NCBI GenBank assembly: GCA_003864495.1
Contig: ML133383.1
Coordinates: forward strand, 5,626,880-5,690,879
Direction: 5' to 3'
DNA: 64,000 nt
Source: Nemopilema nomurai
Taxonomy: Eukaryota; Cnidaria; Scyphozoa; Rhizostomeae; Rhizostomatidae
The notes beneath the pieces are model-generated. The model did not search any database and was not told where the DNA came from. It saw nothing but the letters and a program-made list of their open reading frames with translations. Shown here in pieces: positions 10,532 to 24,600 of this stretch. Each line of letters begins with the position of its first letter. The first letter of the stretch is position 1. The translations under genes were made by a program, and so were the position numbers.

Positions 10532-12097
10532 ACTTAAAAAATATGCCATCCTGCTGCTGTTTCAGATTTGAATTACTGTTCAAATCTTTGAGTATCCTGG
10601 AGAGTTCAAAATTGATAGATCATATAATACTTCTAACAGTACAAATAACTGTATATTTTTGTTGTTGTAAACACAACTGTGAATCTCTTACTATCAATCT
10701 ACAATCATTCTTGTTTGATATTTGTTTTTTTTGTTTATCATTGAGTAACTAGGTTTGCTTTCTTTATATATAGGTGTAGTTCGATTTTTTTTCCTTTTTA
10801 AAAGGTTAAAAAACCTTGATTTTCAATTGATCCTTGTATTAATGTTAAATCTTTGAGATTGAATAATTTGCAGCTGTTTTTTTCAAATTATTGCTTGCAC
10901 ACAATTTTTAAGACAATTGTCATGTGATATTAAGATAGATAAAAATAATGTATTTTGTTTAGAGAAAATATGTAATGTAATATGTTGTATTTTGTATACT
11001 TAGTCCAACTTATGCATAGAATTATAGCATAGTCAAATATTCAAGAATTGCCATCCAGTTTAAGCACATGGTAACTCAAATGCTCTTGTAAGAAAAGCGT
11101 TTTATGTGTATAGCTGGAGTTTCGCTGTTTAATGAATCGTGTTTGATTACCTGAATAGCAATCTGTGTGTATTAAAGTTATGTAATATATGCAATACATG
11201 GCAGCTAATTTAATTTTGTTGAATATTTTTGTAATTTATTCTTATTTTTCAATGAATTTTCATGGTGCCTTAGTTTTTTAAAACCATTAAATAACATTAC
11301 CAAGTTGGTTGATTGCCTTGATTTGAAATGAGACTTGAGATTCATTTTAATCTGCTTTTTATGTTATGTCATGCTTATGGAGAGCTACTGCCTCTTTTCC
11401 ATGGCCAATAAATCTCTTGTTGCAAATACATTCACAAACTTCAAGAAGGAAAATGATAATTTTCAAAAGCACCTTTCTTCTTTGGAGGCCATTTTTCAAA
11501 TCGCTCCCTTTCATTGCAATTGAGCTTCTGCATTGGGGCTTGGTAGTAATGCAACCTACAAATGTCTTATGTAGAGAAGTTATTTATAACATTTTGCAGA
11601 ATTTGACTGGTGTATAGCAACCCAATCTATAATAGTCACAGAGCAATAAAACATTACCCACAGCCGTATGTATAGACTGCCTGGCAATTTCACATCCCAA
11701 TCATCGTCTTTAGAAGCGGTACTTTGCTACATTTTAGGTGTCCACTTGCTCTTTAGCAGAAGTATATCAAATCTGACTTTTCTGTTGAATGAGTGAAGCC
11801 GCTGCGCCAGGTGTCTAGTTGCTGTCTTGTCACTGCGAGGGAGCCCGTTGTCAAATCATTGGGTTGCTATCCAGGACTTGATCAGAGATCAAATCAGGAG
11901 TTTGTTTTAAAAATTACCATTCTTTCGTCGTTGGGTGTTTGTAACATTGAAGAGTATAGTTTCAAAACAACCAGAGAAATTTTTGAACATGTGCTTATGA
12001 ATTGGCAGGAAACTGGTGCCATCCATACAACACAGCTCACTTGCTGAACAACTAGCTTAGGCCACTCTGCTGCATCGAATGTAGTTGAAACAGTGGA
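10532..12097. other. 3'UTR of the dehydrogenase and upstream region of IFT43
   Basis: This AT-rich stretch has no convincing coding exon. Candidate poly(A) signals for the dehydrogenase are ATTAAA at 11171-11176 and AATAAA at 11645-11650. GTTGCTAT near 11863-11870, about 230 bases before the proposed IFT43 start, matches one half of an RFX X-box, the element that drives many cilium genes, but the second half does not match well. Confidence 0.4.
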
Positions 12098-12124
12098 ATG
12101 GATAATTTCACAGTTGGAAAAAGG
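12098..12124 (+). CDS. IFT43: IFT43 exon 1 (tentative), MDNFTVGKR
   Basis: A short ATG exon with a phase-0 donor (AGG|GTAATG) and an in-frame stop just upstream at 12086-12088. It is the only nearby start I found that fits the phase of the next exon and gives the family's usual total length. Such a short exon could easily be wrong. Confidence 0.25.
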
Positions 12125-15100
12125 GTAATGTGGACTGATTTACTCTTTAATCGTGAATGATATTAGCATATGACACCATGAAATGTCATCTTGCCGGCGA
12201 CAATGTTACGACATAAAGAATGTCATGCTGAAGCCAAGCAAATGCTGTGATTGCCATCTACTGTTTCCCTTTGTGTTATTTGAACTCTAAGCATACTAGA
12301 CATGACATGTTTATTATGTTTTACATTTGAATTTTATCATATTTTCAGCCTTTCCTTTTTCTACAGCTGAAATACATGACATCTGGTTCCCTCTGAAGCA
12401 TGGGAAAGAGTGATCTAGATCTCCTTTAAAAATCCTCCCCTAACCTTTTCGTTCTTTTCCTCATAGCAAGGCCAGCAAGAAAGAAGCAGGTGCCTATTCC
12501 TAAACAATAAAATAAGAAAACTAAACTAAAACAATTCAAGTGCCATGAAATTTATATTTGTTTTGAGTACTTATGACCTGATGAACTTTATACCAGGCAT
12601 CTCAACAAAATACAGATACCTTGGAAGCAAAAGTCTCAGCACCTTGACAAAAACTTGGCAAAAAAGAAAATCTTATAATTTTTTCTAGAAATCTGTGCAC
12701 ATCCAATGTGCATAGGTTAAAGAGAAACAAAGTCTTTTTTTCTTCTCAATAGGTCAGCTTTCACATCCTTTCAATGAAAACAGACAGAAAGGGACAATAT
12801 TTCCCAGATTTTTTAATACAAGGCTATTTTTAAATATTGCTTTCAAGTAAAGAGTGTATCATTTGCACATACTTAAATTTATTTATTGGTATCAAAATTT
12901 AATCAGTTCTGAAACCCAGTTACTCATGTGCAGTGTGCCAAAATAAATATTTTATCATTCTTTTTCAAATGCTTTATAAAAGTCTTTAATGAGAAAGTTT
13001 GCAAGCTACCTTTAAATGCATGTTTTTTATATTGCAAGCACAACAATATTAAAGAATGAACTTTTTACCATGTTTGAATACAATATAATTAAAGTTTTGT
13101 CTGTTTGTGTTTTCATTTGCCTCTTTGAAAACTTTGCAATTCAAATTTCAGTAAAAACCTCAAATTTTACCCATCTATTTTAGAACAAATGATCTTTTTA
13201 TCTAACACATCAGGTCTATAATAGCTGAATTATTGATTATTGATTACCAGGAAGCAAAACAAGGCAGGAGAACAGGCCTACAGTTCGGAAGCAGCAAGAA
13301 TGCATTCTCAGGAAGTAATGAGGTGCTTGACACTAGTGATAATATTTCAGCAGATGTTGATGATATCAAGGGAGTTCTGGTAAGATTATACATACTTTAC
13401 CTATTTGGAATATTGATTGAGATGTTGAGCTTATTGAACTGTTTAGCTCATTGTCTGAAAAAATTTGACATGTGACATGTCAGATCAGCACAGGATGCAT
13501 ACATATAAATCATAAACATAAAAGGGCATTAAAGTGTTTGTTCTTATTAACATGAAATTGTAATAGGAACAGCCTTGTTGATCACCCTTGGCAGACAGGA
13601 AGTGGTCATATGAATTTTGTCACAATCATGATGTTTGGTTGAGCAGTTCCATACAGTACCAAGCGGGCTAGACAAAAATAGCAGACAAGGCAAAGTGTGC
13701 AGACCCTGCTCTAGCTTGGCATTCTTTGTGAAATGTATTTCAAGCAAAGTTTGACCATAATATGTTATCCTACTTTTGCGCAAGCTTTTTGTACTGTTTC
13801 AAAGTAAGAACAGGGCTATGTTATAGATCATTATGGCACATAGAGCTAGAGAATGAGATCAATAATAATGGATGAAAGATTATGAATGGAAAGGTAAACA
13901 CCGGATGCCAAAGGCTTACTAGTCAATTAACGGTTTGGACTGGGGTAGAAGTAATCTTACTTTTTTATGTGGAAGTAACAAGTTGAAGCTTGAAAGTGAT
14001 TAAAAACTGTAAACTGTGTGCTTATATCAATTGTATTTTTGTTTGGTTATAAAAGATAAGGCAGCATCAAAACTTAGTAAGTAAATGTACTTGAAATATC
14101 AAGAGTGTATCTGCTCAATCTGACAAAGGGTTGCTGCCAGAATCTGTTTGCAGCTCTTCCTTCTAGGTGTTTTGCATTTTCATTGAGAATGTTGTGAAGA
14201 TCTTCCATCTCGCTTTCTTTGTCACTATTCTTTCTTTTCCTTACCTCTGGCGTTTTGTCAAAGAAAAGATCATCCCTTGTTTCACTTTGAACATTGGGTA
14301 TACCGCATTTCTTGAAAGAACGAACGATTGTTTAAGAGCTAAATGAAGTTGAACATTTCATCAAACTTTATACCTCTTTAATGGTGCTCCTTCAACATCT
14401 CCACCAGCAGGTTACTGCCCATTTCCTTTATTTTGCTAATGCGCTTTGCTTTACAAGACTTGCTAATACAAGCGCTGCTGTTGATTTGCCTTGCAGCCCA
14501 GAAGATGGGCACTAAATTCTTCCCAAACTGACATTGACTTTGAATCTAGAACTGAATTTTTATGTCACTTCACCTTTTCGTCTTTCCCAGACATCAGCAG
14601 TCCATTTGTTTGTCCTGTTTTGTCTACTCAACCTTTGAGACAGTAATGGAATGGTTTTGCATTGAAAATAACCATGAGCTGCATAGTACTACAGGCTAAT
14701 ACCGCTGTAAATCTACTTTTCTTATGTCCTGTTGTTTAAAAAGGGCCGTTCTCTCTCTACCAATGGGTTAAGTGTTCATGAAGGTGACAAATGGTATAAG
14801 GCAGAGGCTCAGTCCATGTTCCAAGTTTGAAATCTTGAGGCCTCAGATCTTTTCTTTTCTGTCACGTATTATATGGTAAATGAAAATTGCTGATCTATTC
14901 TTAATTCTGGCTTGGAGTTTTCTGCGACAATTTAGTTCTAGACCTCATCGTTGATCGGTTTTTTGCAATGAAATTTCAACGCCTCTCTCTACACCGCTGC
15001 AGCAATAAGCACATAGCAAATTTGGTGTTTCCTTTGCAATCATTTTGAATGTTTGTGTTATTCGGAAATATTGAGTGTTCCCAATTTATGAGGCAATTAA

Positions 15101-18100
15101 TCGTGAACGATATCTTCAACTCTGAAGAATTCAACTGATCAAGTATTTTGTAATGTAAAGTATTTCACTCTTTTGAAGGGAAGAGTATTTCTCTTTGTTA
15201 ACAATAATTTCCATCGCCTGGGATAGGAAAGTTGCCGCTGTTAAAGCAGAAGATCCCATTTTAGATGGAAAATGATATACACCTTTCAAAATCGCTTTAA
15301 AAATTTTTTTCTTGGCCCGTTAGAAAATGACTGCTAATTGCAAGCCTACAAATTCTTTCTTTCATGCTATGCGCAGATTTTCATTTTTGGGCCCCTTGCT
15401 TTTCGAGCATTAAATTACACTCCTCAAGCAACCTTGGAGTAACTTTCATATACGTCGAAATGTTCTTCAACTGTTTTTTTCCTATTCAAAATCTTAAAGA
15501 ACTTACGTCAGGTTTCCAGAAGATAGAAGTGGAAAAACTGCTACTTTCTTCCCAGAAAAACAGGGATTCTGTTTTCTCCCAGAATTTACTCCATTGAAGG
15601 TGGCATAGAAGACTCGATGAAGTTATATTTTAGATACCAATATTTGGAAGCACCTAAATAGGAACTGCGTTGGGACAATATAATGCACCGTCGATGTTTG
15701 GTAAAGCGAATGAATAATTATCATCTCATCGTCTGCATTGAAGCCTGGATATTTTCTTTGCAATGGCAGTAACTGTTAGCTATGCGAGAAACTAGGTGCT
15801 TTGCTATGCAAATGTCTTCATTGTGTCTCCTTCAGAGTCCTTCATGAGTCAAATCAACACATACATCTTCGTTGCTCTCCTGCTTTCGTGTTATTCAGTA
15901 AAGGATCCTTTGTTGCTCAATACTCCTTCCTAAAATACTTGTGATAGCTCTTAAGCTTTTTGCACTTCTCCTGCAAAAGCTGCTAGAATTTAAGTATCCT
16001 AAATTGTTCAAAGCTCAAGAACGGCTTCGTGGTGATGTATTCCACAGTTTTGTATATTACCCAACACCATATTGCCAAGTTTGTCTGCCCATGTCCTCGA
16101 AAGCACTTATTCTTCGTTTAAGTTTGTCGAGTCATAGCTTTTTGGTGTTGGTTAAATCAATGAATACATGCTTTAAGCGAAATAATCGCCTCTGAATATT
16201 GATCGATCAAGGAGGAATTTGCCTTATTATTTATTGATGGGCTTATTGTGCGCAACCTGTTCTACTATACTTCGAAAGAAATAGGCAGCTGGTATTCATA
16301 TTATTACCCTCGCTCTGGGTATTATATGATTTCTTTGCTCGAACTACAGAGCTTTTTCTGCAACCATGTCCGGCCTAACCACAAGCTCGAGCGATGGCCT
16401 TGACGAGTTTAAAGTAAGTTGACTTGCGCGCTCATCAACCATAACTACGCCTTGCTCACCGTGCCTTCGCAACCTCGTTTTGTTGGCACTTGTCTGCCTG
16501 ACCTCGTTTGCTGATGACTGCTTCTCTCAATAAACCGATTATAACGACTCTTTATCATGCATAGGCAACACTGTAGCTTAAATAACCCATCCATTGTATA
16601 GTTATCATCACAGAGAATACATTTTTTGAGAAAGTTTACCTTTGCTTCCCTTTACAAATATCATGGGTAGATTTGACCCTATTTTCGTTTTTATCTGCGT
16701 GTACAAGTCATTCTTAACTGGATAAACCTTGGTCACCTTTATCAAATTTTAACATCTAGTAGTGACAGTCATTTTAGGCTTTGGACTTCATGTTTTTGTA
16801 GTCCGTTGTCACATGCGAGAGCTTGTTTTGAAAATCAATAGCAAGAATGGTATAAGAACAATACTCAATTCTTTACGCCAGTCGTACAAGTATACTTGCT
16901 CTGGTGGTTGGGAGTAGAAGAATATTTATTGTTTTGATACCAAGTCTCGATTTTTGTTTTTCATGATTAATCACCCGTTGTTTAGGCCGCATACGAACTT
17001 ATTCATAGCGCCTCCCTGTAAGAGAAAAGACCAATTTGTTTCTTTATGCTGGTAAAATGAAGGACTACCGCTTGTTTGCAAATAACGCCTTTGCTAGTGG
17101 TCATATTGTTAATACGGTCCATGGCAAGTCCAATGGAGTCGAACAATTCCTATCCCACTCACGTTATTATGTCATGTACATCTTTTCTGTGTCCATGCTA
17201 TTTATATTGACGAAACACGTTCTTCTGCCAGCAAATATTTTTCTTCTATAGAGTCTAAGCGCTAAGTTTTTTCTGATTCTCTTGAGAAGTATTGTCGCAA
17301 TGTAGAGTGAGACTGCGCTTGTTTTTTAAGAACTCGGCATCCCCAAGACCAACAAGACGACAAGGTGGTTGGGCGGACGACTTCAAGGACAAGAAGAATA
17401 GGTAAAACTGATTATTACTTTCTCTCGGCCCGTCGTTCATTTCAATCGACTTTTCAAACTCTTCTAACCAGTCATTTATCAATTACAGCGAAGACACCGA
17501 TGATTTTGGGTAAGAATGACTCTGCCATTTATCAGCATTTTCATTCAGATTTTGTGACAAATGCTCACTGCCATCTTGATCTTCTTTGTAAATAGAACAT
17601 TAAGAACTATAGTAATGGGCTAGTAAAATGCATAGACTTCTTCTTCGGAAAATGGTTCTAAATTATAGCGACTCAACGATTACAGAAGTTATCGTTAGGA
17701 TTACAAAGGTCAACACGGTCGAATCTGCAGTTGTGCATTTAACGGACCAGGTTGTGAGCTCGGTTTTTTCCAAAAGTTGAAAAGTTAGACAACACAAGAG
17801 TTAGAAAACGAGATAAAAGCCTTTGAAAGAACTTGTTATGTTGTATCGTTAAAATATTTTAAGCCAAAATGTTGAAGAAGAATAGGTCCAAGAAATGAAA
17901 TGAGACCAATGGGGTATAAGAAAAGCTAGATAGTCAATACGAGGCTTCGCGCATATTGATAACTGAACCACTGAGACCAGTTCTGGTTGCTCGTTTGTAT
18001 GGCAAGAACTCTACAGGACTGGTTTAAATCACCTGTTATGTGCAATTTGTAAGTTTTAAATATTTTCCTCGTAACTCAAGGATTATATCGCAGAAAAAAC

Positions 18101-18595
18101 TGGTTGATGGGTTAAGAAATGGGTATCTCTTAATGAATGATTGGTTGGCGTCGTAACCTAAGCGATCAACCACCTTGAGAATAGCATTGACCTTTTGAGT
18201 ATAGCATTGACCTTTTGAGTATAGCATTGACCTTTTGAGTAAAGCATTGACCTTTTGAGTATAGCATTGACCTTTTGAGAATAGCATTGACCTCATGAGT
18301 ATAGCATTTACCTTTGGAGTATAGCATTTACCATTGGAGTATAGCATTGACCTATAAACTATAACATTGACCTATTGGGTAAAGAATTGAAAGCAGCTAA
18401 CAACATCCCAAAATTCGTCATTCAAATCCCCTGAATACAATAGTCGATACTTTGAAACGTTCTACAAGTTTAAAGATTTTTAAGCACTCAAATAATTTTC
18501 TAAGCTCGCACCTTTACGGACAGGATGGGATTGTTTCTAATGATCGTGAGACTGGTCTAGGCCTAATAACCTCATTAGGTGAAATTGATCATAAA

Positions 18596-18665
<70 letters not shown>

Positions 18666-21600
18666 GCTTCTCTTATACCTTACTGAATAAGACCCAATAA
18701 CATCTACGGATGGGTAAGTGGCAAGGCAATTGTGAGAAGGGGAATGTGGAAGAACTAATGTTCTTTGCACCGTTGCACCAAACAGCCGTATAATTTCCTC
18801 CACACATGCGCATTTGCGGGAACATTCAACGAGAGCAGATCTCTTCATGACTTTGTTAACGCGTCGATGGCTAAAGCAAACTTTATCATCTTCATGATTC
18901 TTGTTAGTTAAACGATGTTGCATATGGTAATTTTGAAAGGATATGCATCATATAATTAAATGAGAACCTGAATTGTAGTAGAAGAGAATAACTGAGAGGG
19001 AAGTTGAATCATTTTGCTATGGGGTCAAGATTAGAAAATGTAAGATAGGTTCAAAAGTACTTTATTAGATTTCTTCTTTTCAAAACAACACAAAGCATTT
19101 TTTCTAAACTCTATGATTCACAAGTTTTCAAGTTGATTTGACTCACACGAACCTTTCTAACATTCATAATGTCGTCTCGCAAACGTGGCACAACGACAGG
19201 TATGTTTTTCATGAAATGGTTAGAAAAGAAAAATGACAATCCAAAAATCCACACTTACAACCGTCAAGCTAACGACTTCTAACTTCAGTATGCTTATTAA
19301 TAGTTAAAGAACTCCTTTTCAACATAGTACATTTTTATCACCCAAGTCAATTTTTAGTGACACGGTACCGGATGGGCTTTGAAGGGGTGTTTTGAGTTAA
19401 GGGCGTGCTTCCACCCTCTCCGCCCTATAGTTGATTGCCTAGGTCTTTGAGTGATTCTCTAAGCTCCTAATATCCTCGAAGCCAAAAGATCTGCTGCAGC
19501 ACTTTCAGTTTCCGCTATTGGTCAAAAGACTTTGAAACCGGTAAGTAGATTGCTGTCTGTTATCTAGATGGTTGACCTAACAGAAACAAGGTATGCTAGA
19601 GATTTTCCGTAAGTTTAAATAGTAACTTACGGTTGAAGGTTTTCTTTATATAACCAACTCAGGAAACCTGAGATTAAATAAAACATTTCTCTAATCCTGG
19701 ACTGTTTTGATCGATGACAAATCCGTTCGTTCGTTTACTCAGTTATTCAGCTTTACTTTGACTCTCTTTCTGTACTTTCTTTGATAAATTCTTCAAAGGT
19801 GATCGAATTTCAATCGTGTGTTCACTTATGATTTGTGTCAATATTTCATTGTATGTTAAAATCATTCGCTAGTATTTTGAGTATAGACAAGTTATCCAAT
19901 TATTGGTTCAATGTCCAAACTAAACGCTGTTAATAATCACAGCACCATTTCAATAGCCAATGGTAAATACGTGGCTCTGATCAGTTCAGTTCTTCGAATG
20001 TCAAATTTCAAACTCTCCCAGCCGAAGTGGCTATTTTTTGTTACGTTTTTCATTTTCATTTGATCGATTTGCAGCAGTCTTTCTTCATATGCTATTTTTC
20101 GTAGGATTTTAATACTTATAGTTTTGCAAGCGCTAGGTCTTGAAATGCCTCATACAGACGTTTTTGTTTTCATGTTTATTTAGTGATAAAAAATCACGCT
20201 AATGTTCCTTTAGTTGAAAGTCTTTAGAGACCGGAATGACTCATGTAGAGAAGTCGAATTCATTTACGGCCTCACAATTTATATACTGGAGAAAGAAGAA
20301 TTCTGTTTTGGCTCTAAATATATTAGTTTGCTTCTTTAAGTAGTTTGCCAAGAAATGCCGCAAATATCGATGTCAGAAACTAATTTTAAACTGTTTTTAC
20401 AGAAAGAAAAAAGGCACCAGCATCGAAGAAATTGAGTAAGTACTCATTGTTGACAATTTGTCAAGTTTTGTTCATCATTGTTTTATTCCAATTGTAATTG
20501 GTTCCCCCTTTTTTAATGCTGTATCAAATGCAAGCAACATAGAAATATTTTGATAGCATTCATCTTTGTAATACATGTCCAGAATTCAAAAGCTCTAAAA
20601 AGGATGGAGTAGCCAATATAGGTATGGAATGTTCGAGGCCTAATCGTGGCCCTAGTGAACTCATAAGACTTGGCCTTTCAGCTTCTAAAGCCGTTTTGAC
20701 ACCTCTCTAAATCATTTAGGCTCATCATCTTTGTCGAAAAATTTCATTTCAAAACCCAAGTCCTATTTAGTATGAATCATCTTCACCTTTAATATGTCGT
20801 AAAGAGCATACATTTTTACCAATATTTGCTAAAAATATCAGCGACGGGGACTGGACTTTTAGTAATTTGCTTACTTCATTACTAATAGCTTACTTTTTGG
20901 GTACACATTAACTAAAGTCTTGAAATTTTTCTTTCGTTTTTTCAAGCGTTGTACAAATATTCTATTTCACTGTAATGCTCCTTGTATGTCTGCATTTGGT
21001 CAAAGAGCAATTATGACGATTAAATATATTGCCAGTTTAGATATTAATGGAAAATTATGGTTTTTAATTGGGAATAGGGAATGTTGGTTAATAGGGAAAA
21101 TTTGGGAAAGTGTGCATACTATAAGTTTTAGCGTCAGAAATGTTTTGGTTTACAAAAAAGGAGCCGTGCTTTTATGCTCGAAATTTTAATGACAATGTTT
21201 CGACACCGTCCCACATTTTGGTATGAAGCAAGCAAAAAGTATAATCTTCTTCTTGAAGAACAAACTTATTTATCAGGTTAGTAAAGCTGCCCATGATATC
21301 CAACTAATTGTATTTCCCGACATCCTTGTAGTGAACGTCTTCGCCCTGATGCAACCGTTAATTTGGAAGAACAAGATGATGGTATGATATTTTCATTACT
21401 TTGTTTCTTTTTGCCTGAAAGGTATTCGTTGGAACGTCAAAGTTATTTGGCATATGAGTATTATGGTGAATAGAAGTGCTTTTTATCAGCAGTCTGTTTT
21501 CAGTTCTAAAGATTTGCATTTCCAAGGCCTTTGCACCTTGTCATCGACAAAGTGTCAAAGCATCACATCAATTTTGTTTTTGATTTTGATTCAAAATTGA

Positions 21601-24600
21601 ATAATCAAATATGATTTGTTTGGTTATTGTTTGAGTGCTCATGGTAGCTGATGATTCAAGTTGTTGTAGGTTCAAGTAAAAGTACTTGCTCTTAAATCGG
21701 TGAAACGTTTTGTGTTGTTTTCATCGAATGACATCGTTTTTATCCTACCCAAGGATACGTTGACAGACAATTAGAGACTATTGCATGGTTCGCTATTGTT
21801 TCATGAACTGGGTTGCCTTTAACCTTTACGTATCTAATTGAGGTAACTCACAGCTCAAAGGCGCATAACACTTATCCATAGTCAGCACGTACGTTAATAG
21901 GGAGGAATGCCTCACACCCCAAACACTTCTGTTCATCGCAGCATGTTTCTGTAATAAATACGGGGGAACGAACTGATGGACCTTTAACTCACAATTGCAG
22001 TGTATCCACGAAAATTTTAAATCAGCGCAGGTCTTTAATGTCATGATTTCTAGTGGATCATTTAGGTCCAATACATTTTAGAATTTCAAATGCACCTGTC
22101 TGTTTTTCAGCTAGTTATATGACCTCTTATTACTGCATCAGAAATTTGATGCAAAGACAGAAGTTGTTGCACAAGCCTCAGCAAATGTTTTATAAATTGT
22201 TTGTCTTCAATTTACGAAAAGTTACAATGAAAACTATGGTATGGGCAAAGCAGCCAAGGCACGATTGAGATCTTCTTGTATTTTTAAATCAATTCTTATA
22301 ACTGTTATAATCAACTTTTGCATATTTTTGAAGGTTTATTTTAAGGATATAGTCATTTTGCTTTATTTTCTCTTCTTTTTTAAGTCAGTTATATTTTTAG
22401 TTTCAGTTGCAATTGCTATTTGCACTTTTTTATTTTTTATTCAGGATAGCACTACTCTCGAATTTTTATCTTTGATCGATTCTGCATTGACAGTGCTTTT
22501 TCTAAAATATTTCATGTATTAACTTGACTTCTCTTTTCTCTTCACATTATTATTTTGCTGTTCTGTTTTTTGAATTGTTGGCAAATTGCATCTCATTTGT
22601 AAAGGTTTCTTTCACCTCTTTTAAGCATTTACATTGGTCTTCTTTTTATTCATTTTGCGTCCTTCAAAGAATGTCTTTAGAAATATCTGTAATGAAACAG
22701 TAAGAATCCGGATCTGCCTCTTCTTAAAAAATAATAATTTTTTATTTCTGCCTGCTCATCTATTTGTTTGAATTTCATTTCATTTATTAAATTCCAAAAT
22801 TCAAAGAAAATAATTTTTCTCCTGAATGTTATCTAGGCCTACGTTTTCACTTTGTTTTTCTGTGTATCGATATATTTCTTAGACAAAGCACTTCTGAAAT
22901 TTACTTCTGAAGTTCGAACCGGTCTATTTTAATTGAAATAGTCATCATTTATATCTTTAATGATTTTCCCTATTTAGTTGTTTTGGCTTCGGGAAGCTCT
23001 GTCTTGAAAATATTTGTATTATGTTTGTTGCTTGCACTTAGATAATGATCTTTCATTTTTAAATTTTTTGCCATTTTTGCCTTTAGATTAGGAGTTTCTC
23101 TTTCAAAAAATGAAAGAATATTTCTTTACTTCTACACTAACTTTAATCTTTTATTATTGCTATTGCTGCCTACGTTTTTCTTCTGCATCAATTTTGTCTT
23201 GATATTTTCGTTAAAATTGTTTATGCAGTGTTCTGTTTTTGCTTTTACTGCCATAATTACCGGTTTTTGAATCAAGGTTCCTTTTTTGAAATAGTTCCAA
23301 GGCATTTTCTGATAATTATTTACATGTTCCCCTACCTTATGGATATTCTTCAAGATATTCTACAATTATTTTCAAAGATTTTTTAATCATTTTCGATCTT
23401 TGATAAAACTGCTTGATTTTTCATCCTTCTTACTTTACGTTATGATTTTTCTTATTCTATTTATTTATTTATGATTATTCAAGATGCTTTTGTTTATTTG
23501 TCATTCCGTCGCCTTCAATCTATATCTTTATTCACACCTAACAAATTAGTTATCAAATGCCGAATCCGTTTGTTTTAGATTGACGGTGTCATTTTGTATG
23601 ACTTAATGTATTTTGTCTTTTAAATGACTTAATGTAACTTTTCATTCAACTGTGATGTTTTTTTCAAGATATACCTGTAATTCCGGACCTGGATGATGTT
23701 CAAGAGGACGATTTGGTTCAACAAGTGGCTGCTCCCCCAAGGTTTGTACTGTTTACAAAACGGTCACGTGTATTCAAAGTCAGTTTTCTTTTTCAATCGA
23801 AAACTTCAGATATGCCTGATTTTTCTATTTTTCAAGGCTGGTTTCCGCGTGGCGAAATTCGTGACGTATTCTGGTCTTGATTTAGTTCTCATGAATTTGC
23901 TGTAAATTGCCCGCGGCTGGATTTTAGCCGCTCATTTTCAAAGCCATAACTTTTGGGACTGTGAATGAAATTTTATTCATATGAAATATATTGAAAACTT
24001 CTGAAATCGTTTAAGTCGAAAAGTAACAAATTGAAACGATTGCAGGCTAGAAAGGTATACGAGAGGGTTTAGGGAAAAAGACTCTCTCACCTTTTGATTG
24101 CAGACTTGCGATCACTAGTATTTTTCAAACACTTTAGGATGCCAACCTCAACCTTTGAAGGCCAGTTGTATTTGAATGCTCTGATAATCTGCAGACAAAA
24201 TACTGCTATGCAAATATTCAGTAAGTCTCAACAAGTGACAGGCAGTTTCCCAAAGAAACTGTACCAGAGGCTTTTTTGCGAATTCGCTGCAGAATTAATA
24301 GTCAGGGGTAGGCATGTCTAGACAGGTTTGCCCACCTCGTGGTAACCAGCCTTTAGATGCCAAAGTGGCATTATAGATAAGATTGTGATCGAAATTATTT
24401 ATTTCATTCATGCCTTTTCTATTATTTTGCTATTTATGTTTTTTTAGCCTTGTGATAGGCTAGAAAATAGGTTATGTTTTAATAAGCGAGTTTTGGTACA
24501 TGTTTATATTATTATTGATATTTCCTAAATTCTCTTTTTTTGCTAATTTGCTACAAATCACTTCTAACCATGTCCTATAATTCTATGTGAAAGATTTCCG

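Larger units (their letters stand above)
17510..20402. other. IFT43 intron with satellite repeats and two exon-like segments
   Basis: Besides the 20-bp array and the CT run listed separately, this intron has two exon-like pieces, 19169-19199 (an ATG and a GT donor) and 19464-19540 (acceptor and GTAAGT donor), which match each other in phase but not the IFT43 frame. Nothing else was identified. Confidence 0.4.

Noticed and set aside
18145..18160. GTTGGCGTCGTAAC as an RFX X-box
   Set aside because: Both half-sites carry mismatches and it lies deep in an intron, not near either proposed first exon.
18036..18347. 103-codon minus-strand ORF with a repeating VNAI(L)KRSMLYSKGQCY-type pattern
   Set aside because: Produced by the 20-bp minisatellite; no start context or homologous domain.
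20583..20621. Exon-like segment EFKSSKKDGVANI between good splice signals in IFT43
   Set aside because: Its exit phase (1) does not match the next exon (needs 2), and skipping it directly yields the conserved EEIDERLRP junction.
22241..22522. Hydrophobic 93-codon ORF resembling a membrane protein
   Set aside because: The region is extremely T-rich, so Phe/Leu/Ile codons are expected by composition alone.
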